Source: Tubulanus polymorphus (taxonomy: Eukaryota > Nemertea > Palaeonemertea > Tubulaniformes > Tubulanidae). From it: a stretch of 64,000 nucleotides of DNA. Every line of letters begins with the position of its first letter. Position 1 is the stretch's first letter. The stretch covers positions 22,834,450 through 22,898,449 of the forward strand of contig NC_134029.1 in assembly GCF_964204645.1 (NCBI RefSeq). The letters run 5' to 3'. A program made the translations under genes and the position numbers. A model generated the notes under the pieces. The model searched no databases. It was not told the origin of the DNA and saw only the letters and a list, made by a program, of their open reading frames with translations. Shown here in pieces: positions 20,701 to 63,400 of this stretch.

Positions 20701-21692
20701 TGAAGAACATTCACTTAACATTCTCCCTCGAGACGCGAACAGTAACTGAAGTAAATTAGATTTGTCAAAATTTGATTCTTCTTCTGGTTTATTTAGAATA
20801 GCACGCATGAGCTGGCTTCGTCTATTCCATGATTAACTTTTCGCTTGAATTTAAGAGATTACAATTCGTTGCACCAACGGCCCTCCCCTCTCGCGAAATT
20901 ATTGACTTAAATGTTGTTACATGACTATCATTAATGGCTATCTAATTACAGGGATAACTACCGTTCTAACGATGACTACTATTAGTACTGGAGTTCGGTC
21001 TTCGTTGCCAAGGATTTCATACGTAAAAGCCATTGACATTTATCTGGTTATGTGCTTTGTGTTTGTGTTCGTGGCATTACTGGAGTACGCCGCAGTGAAT
21101 TATACGTATTGGGGAGCTAGGGCGAAAAAGAAAGCGAAAAAAATCAAAAATGCTGAAAAATACAACGCGGCAAATACCGAGGAAAATGAGTATGCCGTAA
21201 GTGTAGCAGCTTCTGCTAATTAGAAACAAGTGCTCTTCCCATGAAACCCTCCTTGTCTATAGGAATAATGTATTTGATATTTCTGGTATTTGAATAGATC
21301 TTTTTATTGTTATCTTACAGAATGAAGCAATAGAGATGCAAGATATCCGAATGTCGCCGATACTTAGTCTACGAAACAAACAGAACTATAACTTCGACGA
21401 GAACTCCGTGCGAGTTACGCCTACGTATAGGATGCCGACGATGGTACCGCGGGCGTCGTACCCGGTGCGACCGGGACATTCGCAGCTTATAAAACGACGA
21501 AATCAGTCCAACTTTCAAAAACGTAAAAGAGTATTCTCTCAAATTAAACGCAGAGCGCAGGAAATCCGTAGAAAAATACCCGTAGTCAGGGACGTGAACA
21601 AAATCGACAAGTACAGTAGACTTGTCTTCCCTTCATTGTTTATATTGTTTAACATGTGCTATTGGTGTTTTTACTTGATTAAAGATAAGTAG
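11540..21692 (+). CDS. GABRB-like: GABA-A receptor beta-type subunit (LCCH3/GABRB family), 8 exons, 480 aa
   Basis: Exons 11540-11702, 15882-15949, 16986-17206, 18162-18244, 18642-18779, 20407-20559, 20952-21196 and 21321-21692 join with consistent phases. The protein has a signal peptide (cleavage near Ala20), a ligand-binding domain with loop A WVPDTFF, Cys-loop Cys158-x13-Cys172, loop B ESYGY and a TTGLY loop C, then M1 (about 240-262), M2, M3 (about 302-323), a short very basic M3-M4 loop and M4 (about 458-477). M2 has Ala-Arg at -1'/0', Ala274 at 2', Thr278 at 6' and Leu281 at 9', as in picrotoxin-sensitive chloride channels. M1-M3 is nearly the animal beta consensus. NVS, NWT and NLT are glycosylation sites. 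It should form GABA-gated anion channels with an alpha-type partner. Confidence 0.93.
12242..12691 (-). CDS. Unassigned open reading frame in beta intron 1
   Basis: About 149 codons are open on the minus strand, ending in TAG at 12242-12244. The frame begins without an ATG; the first in-frame ATG gives a shorter product. Composition is protein-like ([36 protein letters not shown]) but no domain is recognised, and a frame of this length can occur by chance in about 64 kb. It may be a transposon or retrogene fragment. Confidence 0.2.
   Translation of the reverse strand: MSSSLSRPQSIQSCEQDGHSFQSMYTPRESGYTIPSMLQLSSTEILYTLTYENRILKKFEEKIGMIPSKIKTITYVLPSITSWDTSLPSIYCEQNFFSKELRKITKQNVYNLSPRKHAMSLHTRVSIKLEHSVMSIPKYLKKYIFEVSH
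15551..15643. promoter_or_regulatory. Pair of CTCF-like GCCCCCTGGT words
   Basis: gccccctggtg at 15551-15561 and cgccccctggt at 15633-15643 lie 82 bases apart within similar flanks (caatgccc/caacgccc). They match the core of the animal CTCF motif (GCGCCCCCTGGTGG). They could be insulator sites or simply two units of an unrelated repeat. Confidence 0.25.
15882..15949 (+). CDS. GABA receptor beta exon 2
   Basis: A 68-base exon after ttttttcag, coding [15 protein letters not shown] and ending SEVNM in phase 0. The same length and phases occur in the minus-strand paralogue. Confidence 0.9.
15950..16985 (+). other. Beta gene intron 2
   Basis: About 1.0 kb, AT-rich, ending in tttctttatttcag. Short open frames at 16372-16861 on both strands are not recognisable. 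Confidence 0.6.
16986..17206 (+). CDS. GABA receptor beta exon 3: loops D, A and E
   Basis: It codes [25 protein letters not shown] and [14 protein letters not shown], ending in phase 2 at atgag|gtaagg. Confidence 0.93.
17207..18161 (+). other. Beta gene intron 3
   Basis: About 0.95 kb. I see nothing in it beyond ordinary intron sequence. Confidence 0.6.
18162..18244 (+). CDS. GABA receptor beta exon 4: Cys-loop
   Basis: An 83-base exon with [15 protein letters not shown], both Cys-loop cysteines and VEIES, ending in phase 1. Confidence 0.93.
18642..18779 (+). CDS. GABA receptor beta exon 5: loop B to loop C
   Basis: It completes the Tyr of ESYGY, then codes [10 protein letters not shown] and [14 protein letters not shown], ending in phase 1 at acaacag|gttcgt. 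Confidence 0.92.
18780..20406 (+). other. Beta gene intron 5
   Basis: About 1.6 kb with a short (TA)n block near 19783-19798. No gene or transposon is seen. Confidence 0.6.
20407..20559 (+). CDS. GABA receptor beta exon 6: loop C, M1 and start of M2
   Basis: It codes [16 protein letters not shown]1 with [16 protein letters not shown], and [11 protein letters not shown] at the start of M2. Phase 1 donor g|gtaagt. Confidence 0.95.
20952..21196 (+). CDS. GABA receptor beta exon 7: M2 and M3
   Basis: It codes [21 protein letters not shown]3 and the Lys-rich start of the intracellular loop ([12 protein letters not shown]), ending in phase 0. Confidence 0.95.
21321..21692 (+). CDS. GABA receptor beta exon 8: M3-M4 loop and M4
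   Basis: A 123-codon last exon. The loop carries Arg/Lys-rich stretches ([19 protein letters not shown]) and then M4 ([19 protein letters not shown]), ending KDK and TAG. Confidence 0.93.
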   Translation, partial: NEAIEMQDIRMSPILSLRNKQNYNFDENSVRVTPTYRMPTMVPRASYPVRPGHSQLIKRRNQSNFQKRKRVFSQIKRRAQEIRRKIPVVRDVNKIDKYSRLVFPSLFILFNMCYWCFYLIKDK

Positions 21693-21811
21693 TAAGCGGA
21701 ATTGTGTAATAACGTAGGAAATGAAATGTTTATTGAAGCGGAAGAGCGCGTCTTGCCACGCGCGGTGGTACACTGTCGAGACAGCCGGAGTTGCTGCAGT
21801 ATCATTCTTCC

Positions 21812-21817
21812 AATAAA
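21812..21817 (+). terminator. Candidate poly(A) signal of the beta gene
   Basis: AATAAA 120 bases after the stop codon; a second one lies at 22017-22022. Confidence 0.45.
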
Positions 21818-23430
21818 TGCCGAAGAAATGACGACCTGATGATGTTTTGATAGTCGAACTGATACATCATCGATGAAAGAAGGTTTTTTGAATGAATGCG
21901 CTGTGATGGTTGTTGCAGGCTGAGTAAAAACATCTACGTATATTTTGTAAACGAGAAAATATTTCTAAAGTCTCTTGCAGTCATCGCGTCTACTGAAGCG
22001 TCTATTAACTTGTTGTAAATAAAACGTTCGAGAATACCTGGCACTTGCAATATGAGCACAAGAAATCCGCCCGGCGGGCACGGGACGAGTGGAGCATAGT
22101 TTTAAAAATGTCGTCCTGTTGTTCGGTGTTGTACGTGTCCGTTATTCGTAGTGTTTTCGTCGCCGAAACGATTCCGGTGAATTTTACAATTTCATTTTGC
22201 TGCCGAAAGTGTGAAATACTTACGATCGCACAACAAACAACACAATAATTCACACAAGTCATGGTAATTTGCCGGCGAAATTTTTATGCTGATCGTCTAT
22301 ATCATGAGAGATAGACATTATACAATGACAACGACTTCCGAACATCGATAACATCGTTTTAGCTGTAATATTCCGTCTAATCTGCATATCGAGGCCCTGA
22401 TTGGTTGTTTTCGGGAATATTTAAATTGATCCGAATTGATTGCGTGTAATAAACATAACATTTATTTAGTCGACATGAAAATATTCTGTATATAGTTACT
22501 ATACATAGATACTATACCGATATTTATTCATTCTTCCTTGTGACAAACACATTTTGTTAATTTTCATCTGCTGTTATGACGATATTATCATAGATTTTAT
22601 GAGGTTTTGATGATTAAACTGTGTATTTTAGCTATTGTGAATATATTCTAGTATATCGATTCGTTTTCTTTCTGTTGGTTGGATTTCGATCTTTTCTCGT
22701 GTATAAATAAATGTTATTATTATAAGGATTATTATTCATGAAGTTTTTTGATGAAAATCCTCCTCGAATCGTGTGTAAAAACAGTCGTGCGAAATAATTT
22801 ACTCGTTATTGATTAAATTAATTAATTATCTTATTATTGAAATAGAATATAACTTAAAGTTCTTTTGAATTAAAAGCTCGTCTAGTGTATTCATTTATCG
22901 ATGGGACGTTGTTTCGGTGCCGATCGAAGGAGAAACAAATCCATTCACAGGAACTGGTATGAATTCTGTGTTTTCGAGTTAACCACATGTGCCCATACCA
23001 GGTCCAAGTCTGCGGTCATCTGAAGCTTCGAGGAGCACGCATTTGTAGAAATCGGCGATGTTTGTGGTCTTTTTTTAAATCCTTGGCTGCATCTCACAAG
23101 TATCATATGTGGCAGATTTCTCTAATGCGCCATCTGAGGACTAAAATCTGAACTGATGAAATTATAATTTCTCTACTTCATCGCGAGTGTCTGGACTACT
23201 ACACCGCAAGAACAACTCAGAATTCACTCTAAGGATATTGTTATTATAACTGACGTGATAACATGTATATCTAGAAATTATTCAGACATATCGAGAAAGT
23301 ATTTGGACTTGGATCAATCTGATAAAAACGTCTGAAAGACAAATCGTGCGTTTCGTAGGCAACTGATTTGAGAACCGGAAGTAAAGACTAGACATAAATC
23401 TGAGTATATGTTGAAAAACAATGTCATCTT

Positions 23431-23461
23431 TAATAATAATCATAATAATAATAATAATATT
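23431..23461. repeat. (ATA)n microsatellite
   Basis: An imperfect run of ata/aat triplets with one c interruption. Confidence 0.8.
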
Positions 23462-23509
23462 CCGGTATCTATACATCACACACGCTGCCGCACTCCCTTG
23501 TCATAAAAA

Positions 23510-52902
<29,393 letters not shown>

Positions 52903-53576
52903 CCCCGACACCTTGTTATGGATAACAACTGCATTACGATTCCATCGTTTTACCTGCCAATATACATAAATTTGTGGACTTACAAAACGACAGTTACTAA
53001 TACCATAAACAGCGTCTCGTGAACACAACGCTTAAAACCTGTATAATTAATGTCCAGACGAATCAACAGTCCCGGGCAAACACGCGTTACTCTCTGAGTT
53101 TGCCGCGAACGTTCTAACAGCGTCACTCGCTCATCCGCAAAAACTGCTGTAGATTATAGAAGTGCTTTGAAGAAGCGGCGCTTTCATTATGTTGTCGTTT
53201 GATAATTGGCCGCAGGTTCATCATATCGTAGCCGCATCGACTCTGCGTAACGTCTCTACACTGGTCGCGTACAACACGAGTGAATCCGGTGTGTCATTTT
53301 CATCGCGTTGGTGGCAAGTTCTGACCCGCGTCGATTATCTCGCGTTGGTTTAGAGACTTCGCCAGTATCTTCGCGTCGTTACTTAGACCAGTATAGAGCT
53401 GCTCTCGCTGCATCAGAAACAAGCGGAAAAGTCGCTATATCGATTGCCGGGCTTTTTATTGCGGTGTAGATGCATCAAAGAGACAACCGGCACGACTGTT
53501 TCATTGGTCAATTTAAACTAATTGACAGCAACATTTTCGAGGCGTAACTTGGCTGCCGATCATTGCCATTCTGGAC
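52903..53576 (-). promoter_or_regulatory. Likely 5' leader and promoter region of the alpha-like gene
   Basis: Sequence just upstream of the minus-strand start codon is richer in GC and CpG (53090-53470) than its surroundings. The frame above the ATG is open without another ATG. No TATA box can be assigned. Confidence 0.3.
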
Positions 53577-53963
53577 ATGACGGGTAAACAGATTGGTGAA
53601 TGGAAATTTAGTCCAATCAGTCAGATTTTGGCCCTAATATCTGTAATCTCACCTCCGTATCATGACACCAACGAAAAACGAAGTACACGTAGATTGAAGT
53701 GCCTCTTTATTACTCTTTGCCAATTACCAAAATTCTCGACCGAAATTTTAGTATCGCCATCAATAATTACGCGTACTTATTACAAACGTTGGAAAGCAAA
53801 ATCAAAAAGATCCACGAAGAAAATTACCTGCAACCTTCTTGGCTTGTTAATTTCAATATACCATGAGGTAACGCGTCGTAACTCAGTTCAAATTGTTAGA
53901 GCAGGTTTTTCATTCAAAAACCTCGCTAACGATTGGTTGAATTTCGACGACAGATGTCGCTAG
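53577..53963 (+). CDS. Unassigned 128-codon open reading frame
   Basis: It begins with ATG and is divergent from the receptor gene. The product is Ser/Thr/Lys-rich without signal peptide or known domain. It may be chance or a diverged element. Confidence 0.15.
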   Translation: MTGKQIGEWKFSPISQILALISVISPPYHDTNEKRSTRRLKCLFITLCQLPKFSTEILVSPSIITRTYYKRWKAKSKRSTKKITCNLLGLLISIYHEVTRRNSVQIVRAGFSFKNLANDWLNFDDRCR

Positions 53964-54375
53964 AGGCTTCGTAAACTTTCGCGTTTTTTCTCAACGAAAG
54001 TGATTGGCTATGATTGGTTGTACTAGCGAGCTCTGCGATAGGGCAACGGAAACCCTCGGCATTGGTCAGTTTTATCAACAATCGATCGTGGTAGAATATT
54101 TTGGTCCGGCCGAATCCAGAGCTTAATAGTTTTTTACAAGTTCTAAATGTTCAAGGCGGCGCCGCTATTCTTGTTAATGCAGACAGTGACGAATTATAAA
54201 AACGTTGTTACTGGTGTCTGCGGTATCTGCAATGGTTTGATCTTATCATTATTTCCCTACTGTATCATGAAAACTGATTGCCATCCCTGCGAGAAATTCC
54301 TAATTATTTCTAATTGCAATAGACTAATTTAACAACCCGCTTACGCTAGACGAGGAATAATAAGCAAAATTCGGG

Positions 54376-54482
54376 CATCCTCCATCGGCAGGGATTCGAA
54401 CCTGATGGCGTCGAGATTGCCATAGTACGAGACGTGGAGTGTAGCGATGCCACCAGGTTCGAATCCCTGCCGGGGGAGGATG
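54376..54482. repeat. Inverted pair of B-box repeats
   Basis: Arms 54376-54413 and 54445-54482 pair at 34 of 38 positions around a 31-base spacer. Each arm holds a B-box: ggattcgaacc at 54392-54402 (minus) and ggttcgaatcc at 54456-54466 (plus). The plus arm is nearly identical to the copy at 44564. Confidence 0.65.
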
Positions 54483-57400
54483 TTCGGGGTTCATTTTACC
54501 AAGTTGCTGCGGGGAAGGAAAGCACTCAGGAAGCGATAGGTCTGTTGCCACAAGATTCCACACACCTTTCAACATACTGCCCTTTCGATTTTTGCTAGCA
54601 GGTTTAATCTCGAAAACAGTGGCGTTGAAAGTGGAATTAAAACTGTTCCAAAGGTGTTTTGATTTGTTTGTCAGTTTCCACCACGTAGTTCATGATGCGT
54701 GAGTGATGAAGTGTGAACATAGTGAATCAGCTGTTTACGAGGCATTTTGTTTAATGAATGTTATTCGAGTATCTGTCAATTTTGAACACCATGAACGCCC
54801 TATTAATTAACTAAATGGAGAACCCGTAAAGTCAACACTTTAATTCTTTGCTTTGATCTTATAAAAGCAATCCTTTCAACGATTTTTCGTTGTATTGGGA
54901 TAACATCGATGAATGTTGTTGTCGTTAAAAAAGATTAACCTTATTCTGTTTTGAAGCTGAAATAGAGCGACGGACAAAACAGAAACGATTTTCAGAACCG
55001 TTCAGTCAAGATCGAGTCTTAACGAGACGTTCATTTTCATTAATTTCATAAGGTATTTAATATTGAATAAGGGGCAAAATGATACGGAAGAATCGTGTTC
55101 TACAATATGATAAGAGCCTCCAAATCTAATTTTTGTCGATTTTAGCTCATTTTCATAATCACCTGCACTACTAAATTCAAACCATTTAGATGAATTTCAC
55201 AGAATAAAACTGTAAAAATGTAATAGAAGGTTTAATGAAATAATAGGTATGTTTATGTACCAGCTGAAACACTTAGGGGCATGAAATATATCGTTTAATG
55301 AATAAAATTCCACCTATAAATTGTTTAATAAGGTTGAATATTTGATCGAATAATTCATAGTGAAGTTCACCGGGTGTAAAATCGAGTCAAAAACTATACC
55401 ATGTGTTGCTATTTCGTCACGTGGCTCTGGAGAAAATGCGATCGTATTTCCGCCGTTTAGAGATAAGCCGAATTTGAATAAATTCAATCAGTTTTTTCTG
55501 GTGTTTTTCGAAAGTTGTCTTTTCGAAAGTTGCTCTTTTGGACAAGAGCGAAATCAGATATACGGAAACTCCTTTACAAGCTAATATCCGGTCACATGAC
55601 CCGAACAGATGCACGCGCAGACGACAGCTGTTTATATTTTATATAGTGTATGTGAAATATAAAGTTTTCATCGCAGCCATTTTTAGTTATTAGGCCAACA
55701 AGTTATGTATTTGGTCACAATTAGTCTAAAGCGGAAATCTATCACATCGTATTTGATTGGATCAACCGGCAATACGGCAGCGATGAGTCCATTGAAAATA
55801 TATGAATTCATTCTTAAATGCGACTGACTGGAATAAAGTTTGATTAACAGCATACTCAGACACATAGTCTGGTCTGTGTGAATTGAGTCTGATTTTGAAT
55901 CGTATATATATACGTCGATATTAGTGAAAGATTGATTATTTTCGCCCGTAAATAAAAATCGCTATAAATAAGTATGTTAATGATGCCTCCGGTAAAATGG
56001 ATCTACCGGCGATGAGATTAGAATCTATTGATTAACAGTTTAATTCCTACATTCAGTCATCGGTCGTTTGGTATAATTGATTCGCATGTTTTCGGAAACG
56101 GTGAAGTATTTATGAAGAGTTTGTCTCATCATATTACACGCATATCGAAAAGCGATTTTTGCGCGACATTTATGATAAATATGGTATATAGTGATGAATG
56201 TTGAACATAATGAGCCTTGACGTTCAATATAAGTAACTATATGTACGTAATTTTTTTCTCATTTTCTCGAAAATTGCTAAGAATGAATTAAATCTAAACC
56301 TATACATTATGATTTACTTTTAAGTCATTATAAATGTAGAAAGTGTATCGTCATTTATACATCGAGGCCAGAGTTTTACAGGACAAGTAAAATCATGCCT
56401 TGGACTTTAATACACTAATAATGGATAATTACATGTGTATTTATTTTACCACGTAAATAAAGCATTAACGGAACAAAATACTGTTTCTGTTTAATAAGGT
56501 ATTCGCGTAACCGGCACGTATTCCAGGCATAGTCGTCGAACTTTGTCTGTCGATCAGCCATGAGAGAGGTAATTACAAAAATGCGTGTGTTTCGTCTGAA
56601 AGGCGGGATATCTCAGCAAAAAGATGACCGCGTTTTGGGCACGGTCAGCGGGCGCATTGACTTATTGTTCGCGTTTCGGCGAAATTGACGTTCCACCAAA
56701 ACTGTGGATAACCGCGGAACATTGACGCGTGTACTCCGGCTGAGAGCACGAATATGACCGCCGGAAATTTACTGGGCCATTTTTACCGATCGCCACCGAG
56801 AATAAAGAGCTCTACAAGACTCGAGTATCCACTTCAGCTCCTCTTCGCTGGTTTTACAATATAGTTTCATTAAAGGTTTTCTAAAAACTAACTAAATTTC
56901 ATACAGCGATGAATTCCGACAAAACACTCCGTATGACACCTTTAATTGTATCATTAATGGCATAAATTAGTTTATTATCTGAGTTCCCGTTATATATACG
57001 TGTCATATGCTCATAGATTATCAATAGTTCGGCTTTTAGTATAGATATTTTTATATTTATTCTGACACGCTATAAATTCCAATGAAAACACCTCGGACGT
57101 TGCTAAGATCTTAGAATATATAATGTCTGCAAGGAAAGATTCATCATTTTACGCAATAAAACAGATTCACTTTATGAAATTGGCTAAAATCTTTACAATA
57201 TTAATCACATAAAATGCATTGAAACTTCGTCACGCAGTTCAAAGAACATCGTAGTTTTAATCTATTGCACGATTTCAAACGGAATAAATCGTATTTCGGA
57301 TGGATTTAAGACGCAGACAGAAATATAAAGAGCTCGAAGAACATTCCGGATATCGCTTTTCAAGCAAAAAATCGTAGAATTTATATTCAATTCATTTCCT

Positions 57401-60400
57401 CTGAAATATCATTCATCATTGGGTATCATTTATGAAGTTTCAAACACGTCGAACCGAGATAGAGTTAACAACTCATCTATCATTGGTGAGCGATAGTTCC
57501 GACCGACGCTGATAGTCGCGAGGCAAAACCTGTCCATGTTCAGGTATACGTGATAAGTTAAAAATCGTGCAAAGTGTCGAACGATCGCGAAACGGAATGC
57601 AAAATAATCAAAAGTGTCGCTTGTGAGACCAGATTTCTTGATACGATTTCCCTAATGAGGTTATCATATAGCAATACGTCATAGCGGTGACAATACAGAT
57701 ACCAAATCCCCCTAATACTAATTCACGTATTGGAGCTAACAAGCTTCTCATACTTTATGTCAAAAATAACTTTCGGCGACAATTTATAAAATCAAAACAT
57801 TTCATCTCAAGTGCGCGGTTGTGGTATGGGGAAAAAGATAAATTGCCCGGTGGTGATTTGCGGTTGATCGCTACTTTAGCTCGCTGGATGATGTAAACTA
57901 AAATTGGCATATAGAGTTCTGCGAGTATAAAGTGATAGCGAATGAACCGACGTCGAAGGTGGAAAAGGTTTGTAGAGGAAGAAATTAGCAGTGCTGCACG
58001 GTGGGAAATTACGTGTCCACGTCACTGAATCATCCGTCTATTTGCCCCGAGAGCGCTGCAATAATGAACGTAAGAAAATACCAATTTCCATATCATGTGC
58101 CTTGGAAAAAAATGGACTTGGATGCAGAATATACGTAACAGGCATGTATCCGCGCCATCTCGACTTCTCTTGTGATTTGTGTGATTGGTTGATTTGTAAC
58201 GACGCCGAATACGCCAAGGGCCATTCAATTGACTCCAAATGGTGATCGCCTGATGACAGCACGCAAGATGATTGAGCCAATACCAAAAGGATTAGACCCA
58301 ATTTTTCCTCAGTACACATTTACATGTATACATACGTAATCAATGCAAAAAAAACAGATATCGACGCGGCGGTTATGTAATACGAGGACGATTTAAGCAG
58401 ACGTTTCATGCAGGGACAACCAACAAATGTTATTTACTGCCGAACAGATTCGCTTGAATACATGTAATGATCATTTGATACGGACACCAATTTGCTATGA
58501 GACGATGTTAACAATGTTTTGTATATGATTCCAGTTGGAAGATGGCACGGACAATAAGCACAGATATGACTAAACGATTTAAGCGTCTGGAACTGAGAAA
58601 CGAAGTTAAGTACCAAATACGACCAGATGAATAGGAAGTACGTCAGAAGTTTCGAAGAAGCTGATCATTTTAGCTTTAAGGAGACGAAGAGAATCGTTCA
58701 TGTTATACGTCGAGTAACAAATACCCGATAATCAAAAATGGTGAATTTTGCAACTTTTAAGTATATATCAATTTTCAAAACGTATTCGAGGGGGGTAATG
58801 AATAAATTCAAATTAGCGTACTGCACATACGGTTCGCTGCTTAGTTATTGTTGCTTGACAGATCGACATTCAAAACTCTTATGAATTTCCAAAGACCGTT
58901 TGCTGAATTCTATAACGACACGTGTTTTATAATTGCTAACGTATAAATACGCGGGACACGCTTCGTAGATTAGAGCGCCGCTGTCAGAAATTAACTGATT
59001 ATCATTTTGACAAAACGAATCCTTACCCCGTACGGTGTTTTATGAAATAAAAGTACGCGTGCTATATGATAACACACGGGGAGGGAAAGAATCTCCTGCT
59101 GATTCTGTGATTGTAAATTCATCAAGAGCAATGGAGAAATTCAGACCGATTTCATACGGAATTTTAGATTCAGATTCATTAATGACGACGAACGTTCACA
59201 GTGATTCTTGTACGGACAATTCGTACTTAACATTCTTTAATTCTTTCTTTGGTGGAATAGCCGTCAATTATTTAAGTCATCGGATGTTCCCCAGGCGGTT
59301 TAATGGGAGAATTTTGAAGTCAGTATAGTTTTTGCTGGAATGCTCCGGTAGTTCGCTTTCTAACGACATGTTAGATTTCATAACAATTTAGTGAAACGTG
59401 CGCTCATAGTTCGGTAATTGCGGATCTTCTCGAACCGAATCAAGAAAATAGGCGCCACTTTGATCGATGGTTAGAGAGGTATATGACTTTTTATCAAAAA
59501 TTCTGTTTGAACTATCGCCTTAAAGCTACGCTTAAAGCTAAAAATTTTAAAGAAATAAACCCGAATTCATGAATGTCAGCGTTTCGGAAAATATTGAATT
59601 AGTCATGTTCTGGATATTGATTAGCCTGTTTCTATACTGACAAAGAATGGTGTCCAGAAACGAGGGTAATTCTATTCTGAAACAGTATGTGTTTGACGTA
59701 TCGGGGGCTGAGATGTTTGAGTGGTTTGGTTAATAAAGATTTCATATGTAAATACGAATGACATGTTTTCATATCCTGATCCCGAATCCGAGGAGCGAAT
59801 AGGAAATATAGCGGATGATAAACTCGATGTCTCTACTCAACTCGCATTCACAACAATCTTCGACACTTCTATGCCATTAAAACAAAAAATGCAATACTCA
59901 GGATTCGCTCTTTGACGAAATAAAATGTAAATCATTTTATTTTAGATGTCAAGCTCTGTATTGATATTAGGCTACGCTAATGGAATACTGAGAATGCCAC
60001 TTTTTTGATTTTCCACAAATAGACATTAGAAAATTCTGCTACGCGCTACGCATCGTGTGTTTTCCTTGTCAAAAGGTCAATTCAGTATAGAACTGAGATA
60101 GGGACCAATTAAACGAACAGCTTGAAGAGGTACTTATCAGAAAATGTTCCCTTAAAAACTTTTGTATATAGATTTACGCGAAATGATGAATTTATTTAAC
60201 GTGCAATTAGTATATTTTCATTCATTTCAACACAATACGAACTTTATTGCCGTTTAATGCAATTTAAGATGGTCGTATTAGTGCGAAAATATCAGTACTT
60301 AAATGCAGGATTCAACGGCTGAGAAAATGTTCTAATTCTATTAACCGAGGTTAACAAGTTGGGAATGTGAACTTTGATGTGGGCACGTAGTAAATCCTAT

Positions 60401-63400
60401 AGGATTAGCGAACTATTCCCCACCGGGTGTCGGGTTGTTGATGCATGACCACCGATAAATAAAAAGATACAGATCTTATTTTTAATGTAGGCCCTATCTT
60501 TGCGCTGTGGAGGATTTGTTGGTGAAACCGGAGTAACAATATTGATTAAATGTTTACGTCGTGTCACTTTTACTGATCTAAGTTCTCCCCACACGTTTGG
60601 TAACTGAATGACCTTAGTTGCAAGCCACAGAAATGCCTCCAAATTAATGGAAGCGTATAGTCGACACCTTTTAAAAATATCTGCCGCTTACGATCAGTGA
60701 CATTTACTTATCCAGGCAGTTTTGATATACCCGACTGGATATTGTTCAGGATTAGTCGGTATATTTTTTAGAAGCCCTTATTTGCAGACGAGAAACTCGT
60801 GAAAGAACAGTTTGCCACTGAACAGAAATAATGACTGAGTTTTTCACATGTGTTCGCTGTATACACGTACAGTGCAAGTACTCATCAACAACCGATCGAT
60901 TACAGATCTATATACTGTAGAATTGATAGAATTCAAATAAAATGGAAATAGTCGATCAGAAAATAATTACAAGAAAATATATACGGTATGAATAAAACTT
61001 ACGTGGTGTGTGGTGTATGATTCCTGTATATTATCACAGCTTGTCCATACGTTTTCCACATATAACGTATAGAATCTCCGTGAAATGCGAGATCAAATCT
61101 TATTTACGATGAATTGGTTCCGCGAAAATATTTATTCCGAACAATGTAATTATCTTAGTGCACTTTCAGCCAGTCCACGTATAAATTCCGTTATGGTCTT
61201 CTTGCAGAAAAACTGCTGTTACGAGTAAACAAGAGGCTCTCGTCCTGAAATACGCGGTCAGTTTGTCTAGATTCGACGAGGTTTTATGTATAGCTTGGCC
61301 ACTGAAATCACAACTGGAACTGTTAAACCGTAGAGCTCTGTGACTGTTCGCACCGCCCGCAATCAGCTAAACTGTAAATTACGCACACCCGCACGTCCAG
61401 CGGTATTTCATTCACAGTGCACAGTTCAATCTCTAAACCCGTTTTAATTCTTCAGAGCATTTCCAGGTGGTCACTAAGCAAATTAGTCAAGTGAACTTCA
61501 ATAATTTTTTGTAAGTCAAAACGATAGAGAAATAATAGCGCATTGTTCAAATATCCATAAAACATGTATATACTTCACGTCGTCATTTATTGTAAAATTA
61601 CATATTGCAATGATAGGTTATAATCAATGCACAGTCTGGCGATTACGATAGATCCTCTAATACTAAAAATGTAGTCCTGGCGCTAACTATTAATCCCAAC
61701 CTTCAATAACCACACGATCCGCCAAACGTTATCGAAACTGCATTTTGCGCTCAGTACGATTTCTATTCATCAAAACATTGATAACAACTTATCCGAACGA
61801 TGCCTCATTTCGTGATTAAAAACGTGTGTGGTTCAATGTTCGTAATCCTGCTATTCCTGTGACATCTCATCGTTCCTAAATCTATTATGTTCTCTGCAAG
61901 ATGAGACACGCATTCCTGCGCCGTTGCCTGAGGTCGGCTTTTGCTGGCTATCGATTCATTCCCTTCAAAAATGATCCTTAGGTTTATCACTTCGAAATAT
62001 CATTCTTGTTTTTGGATCTGTACGCTGTGTGCCGTGTGGAAAAACAATCCTTTGAGAGAGTTATGGATTTTAGTAAAAAATTCTGACTTCGAAAATAGTC
62101 GAAATCATCAAAAATAAAACTGCAAAAAAACCAATTGCACTGGGTTAAACAAATTTAAAACCTTTTAAACAATTTTTACGAAGAACGAAAGTGATCCGAA
62201 TGAATGAACATCGGAAGAATTTTTCTATTTATTGCATGTATCAGTTTTGATTGCAATGGTTTACAGGTGATAGCTAATGATACCTGGGCAAAACATTTCT
62301 CCATCAGTAGTTTGTGGAGACGGGAAATGGAGACCCCCAATAGCGTGAACATCCCCCGTATCTAATGCAAAACATATTTTCCTAGTCGAATTATAAAAGT
62401 ATTTACATACGAAATCTCTCTATCGTTCTTGATAATTCTAAAGGATTTTATTAGTTACTCACTCGGCGTAAAGCCCTTTATCGGGAGGTTATTATTCTAT
62501 CGTCGACTTCAATTTTCCGTCGGTTTACTCGTAACTGTCGCCTGCTGTCAAATTTAATTCCATCTAATTTAGATCTCGAAAAAATCGGACTAGAATTATC
62601 CCCAAAGTTATTTTCCTCAATTTGAAAATTTTCGAAAATATAAAAGGGCAATTCACAAACGCTCATATCATCAGTCGTTTCAGAATTATAGAAAATTGAC
62701 TTCCGTTGAAAGATTGCAACGATTTCAACTTCGAAATATTAAAAGAATATATATTTTTCTATCCGATACGTCATCGGGAAAATTCGGTATTACATAAATC
62801 TGTTGATGATATACATTAACGCGGCTAATTCGATGAAAGGCATAAACGATTCGAGAACTAAATTAATTACAAGTCATATTCGTTAACGAAGATGTAAACC
62901 GAATACGGACAATATCTCAGCCGCAACAACCATTAAGTAATTGCATTATCTATGATATTACTATGCATAAGGAGACTAATTTTCGCTCAGAGCTGTTCAT
63001 AAACTGTGACCGTTGCCAATAGGTTGATTTGCTATTTACCTCGTTCCATCATGAGCCCACTGTACATTATATAATTGTAACCCTTGCAGGCTCATCAGTA
63101 CATAATTCCTACAGTACAGTTGATGAACCTAAATAATGATAATATACGATAATCTACGGATGACGGTAAGCTTTATGTACATCGTTAGAATTGCTTTACT
63201 GCCATCTTCTACCATCCAGAGCTCTTCCAAATGCTCGTTCCAAAGTTATTAGCCATTCCACCGCGCGAATTTATCGATATGAAACGAAATGTTCGCAAGG
63301 CCCGGTTAAATTCAAAAGTATTTTGTCGAAAAGAAGAAATGTGAGACATACGTCAGCCTTTGGTCATACGAGTCATAAATCACATTCAAATGAAATAAAT

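Larger units (their letters stand above)
21693..23509. other. Convergent 3' region between the two receptor genes
   Basis: 1.8 kb separates the two stop codons and must hold both 3' UTRs. For the minus-strand gene, TTTATT (complement of AATAAA) occurs at 22461-22466 and about 22521. An (ATA)n run lies at 23431-23461. No other gene is seen. Confidence 0.55.
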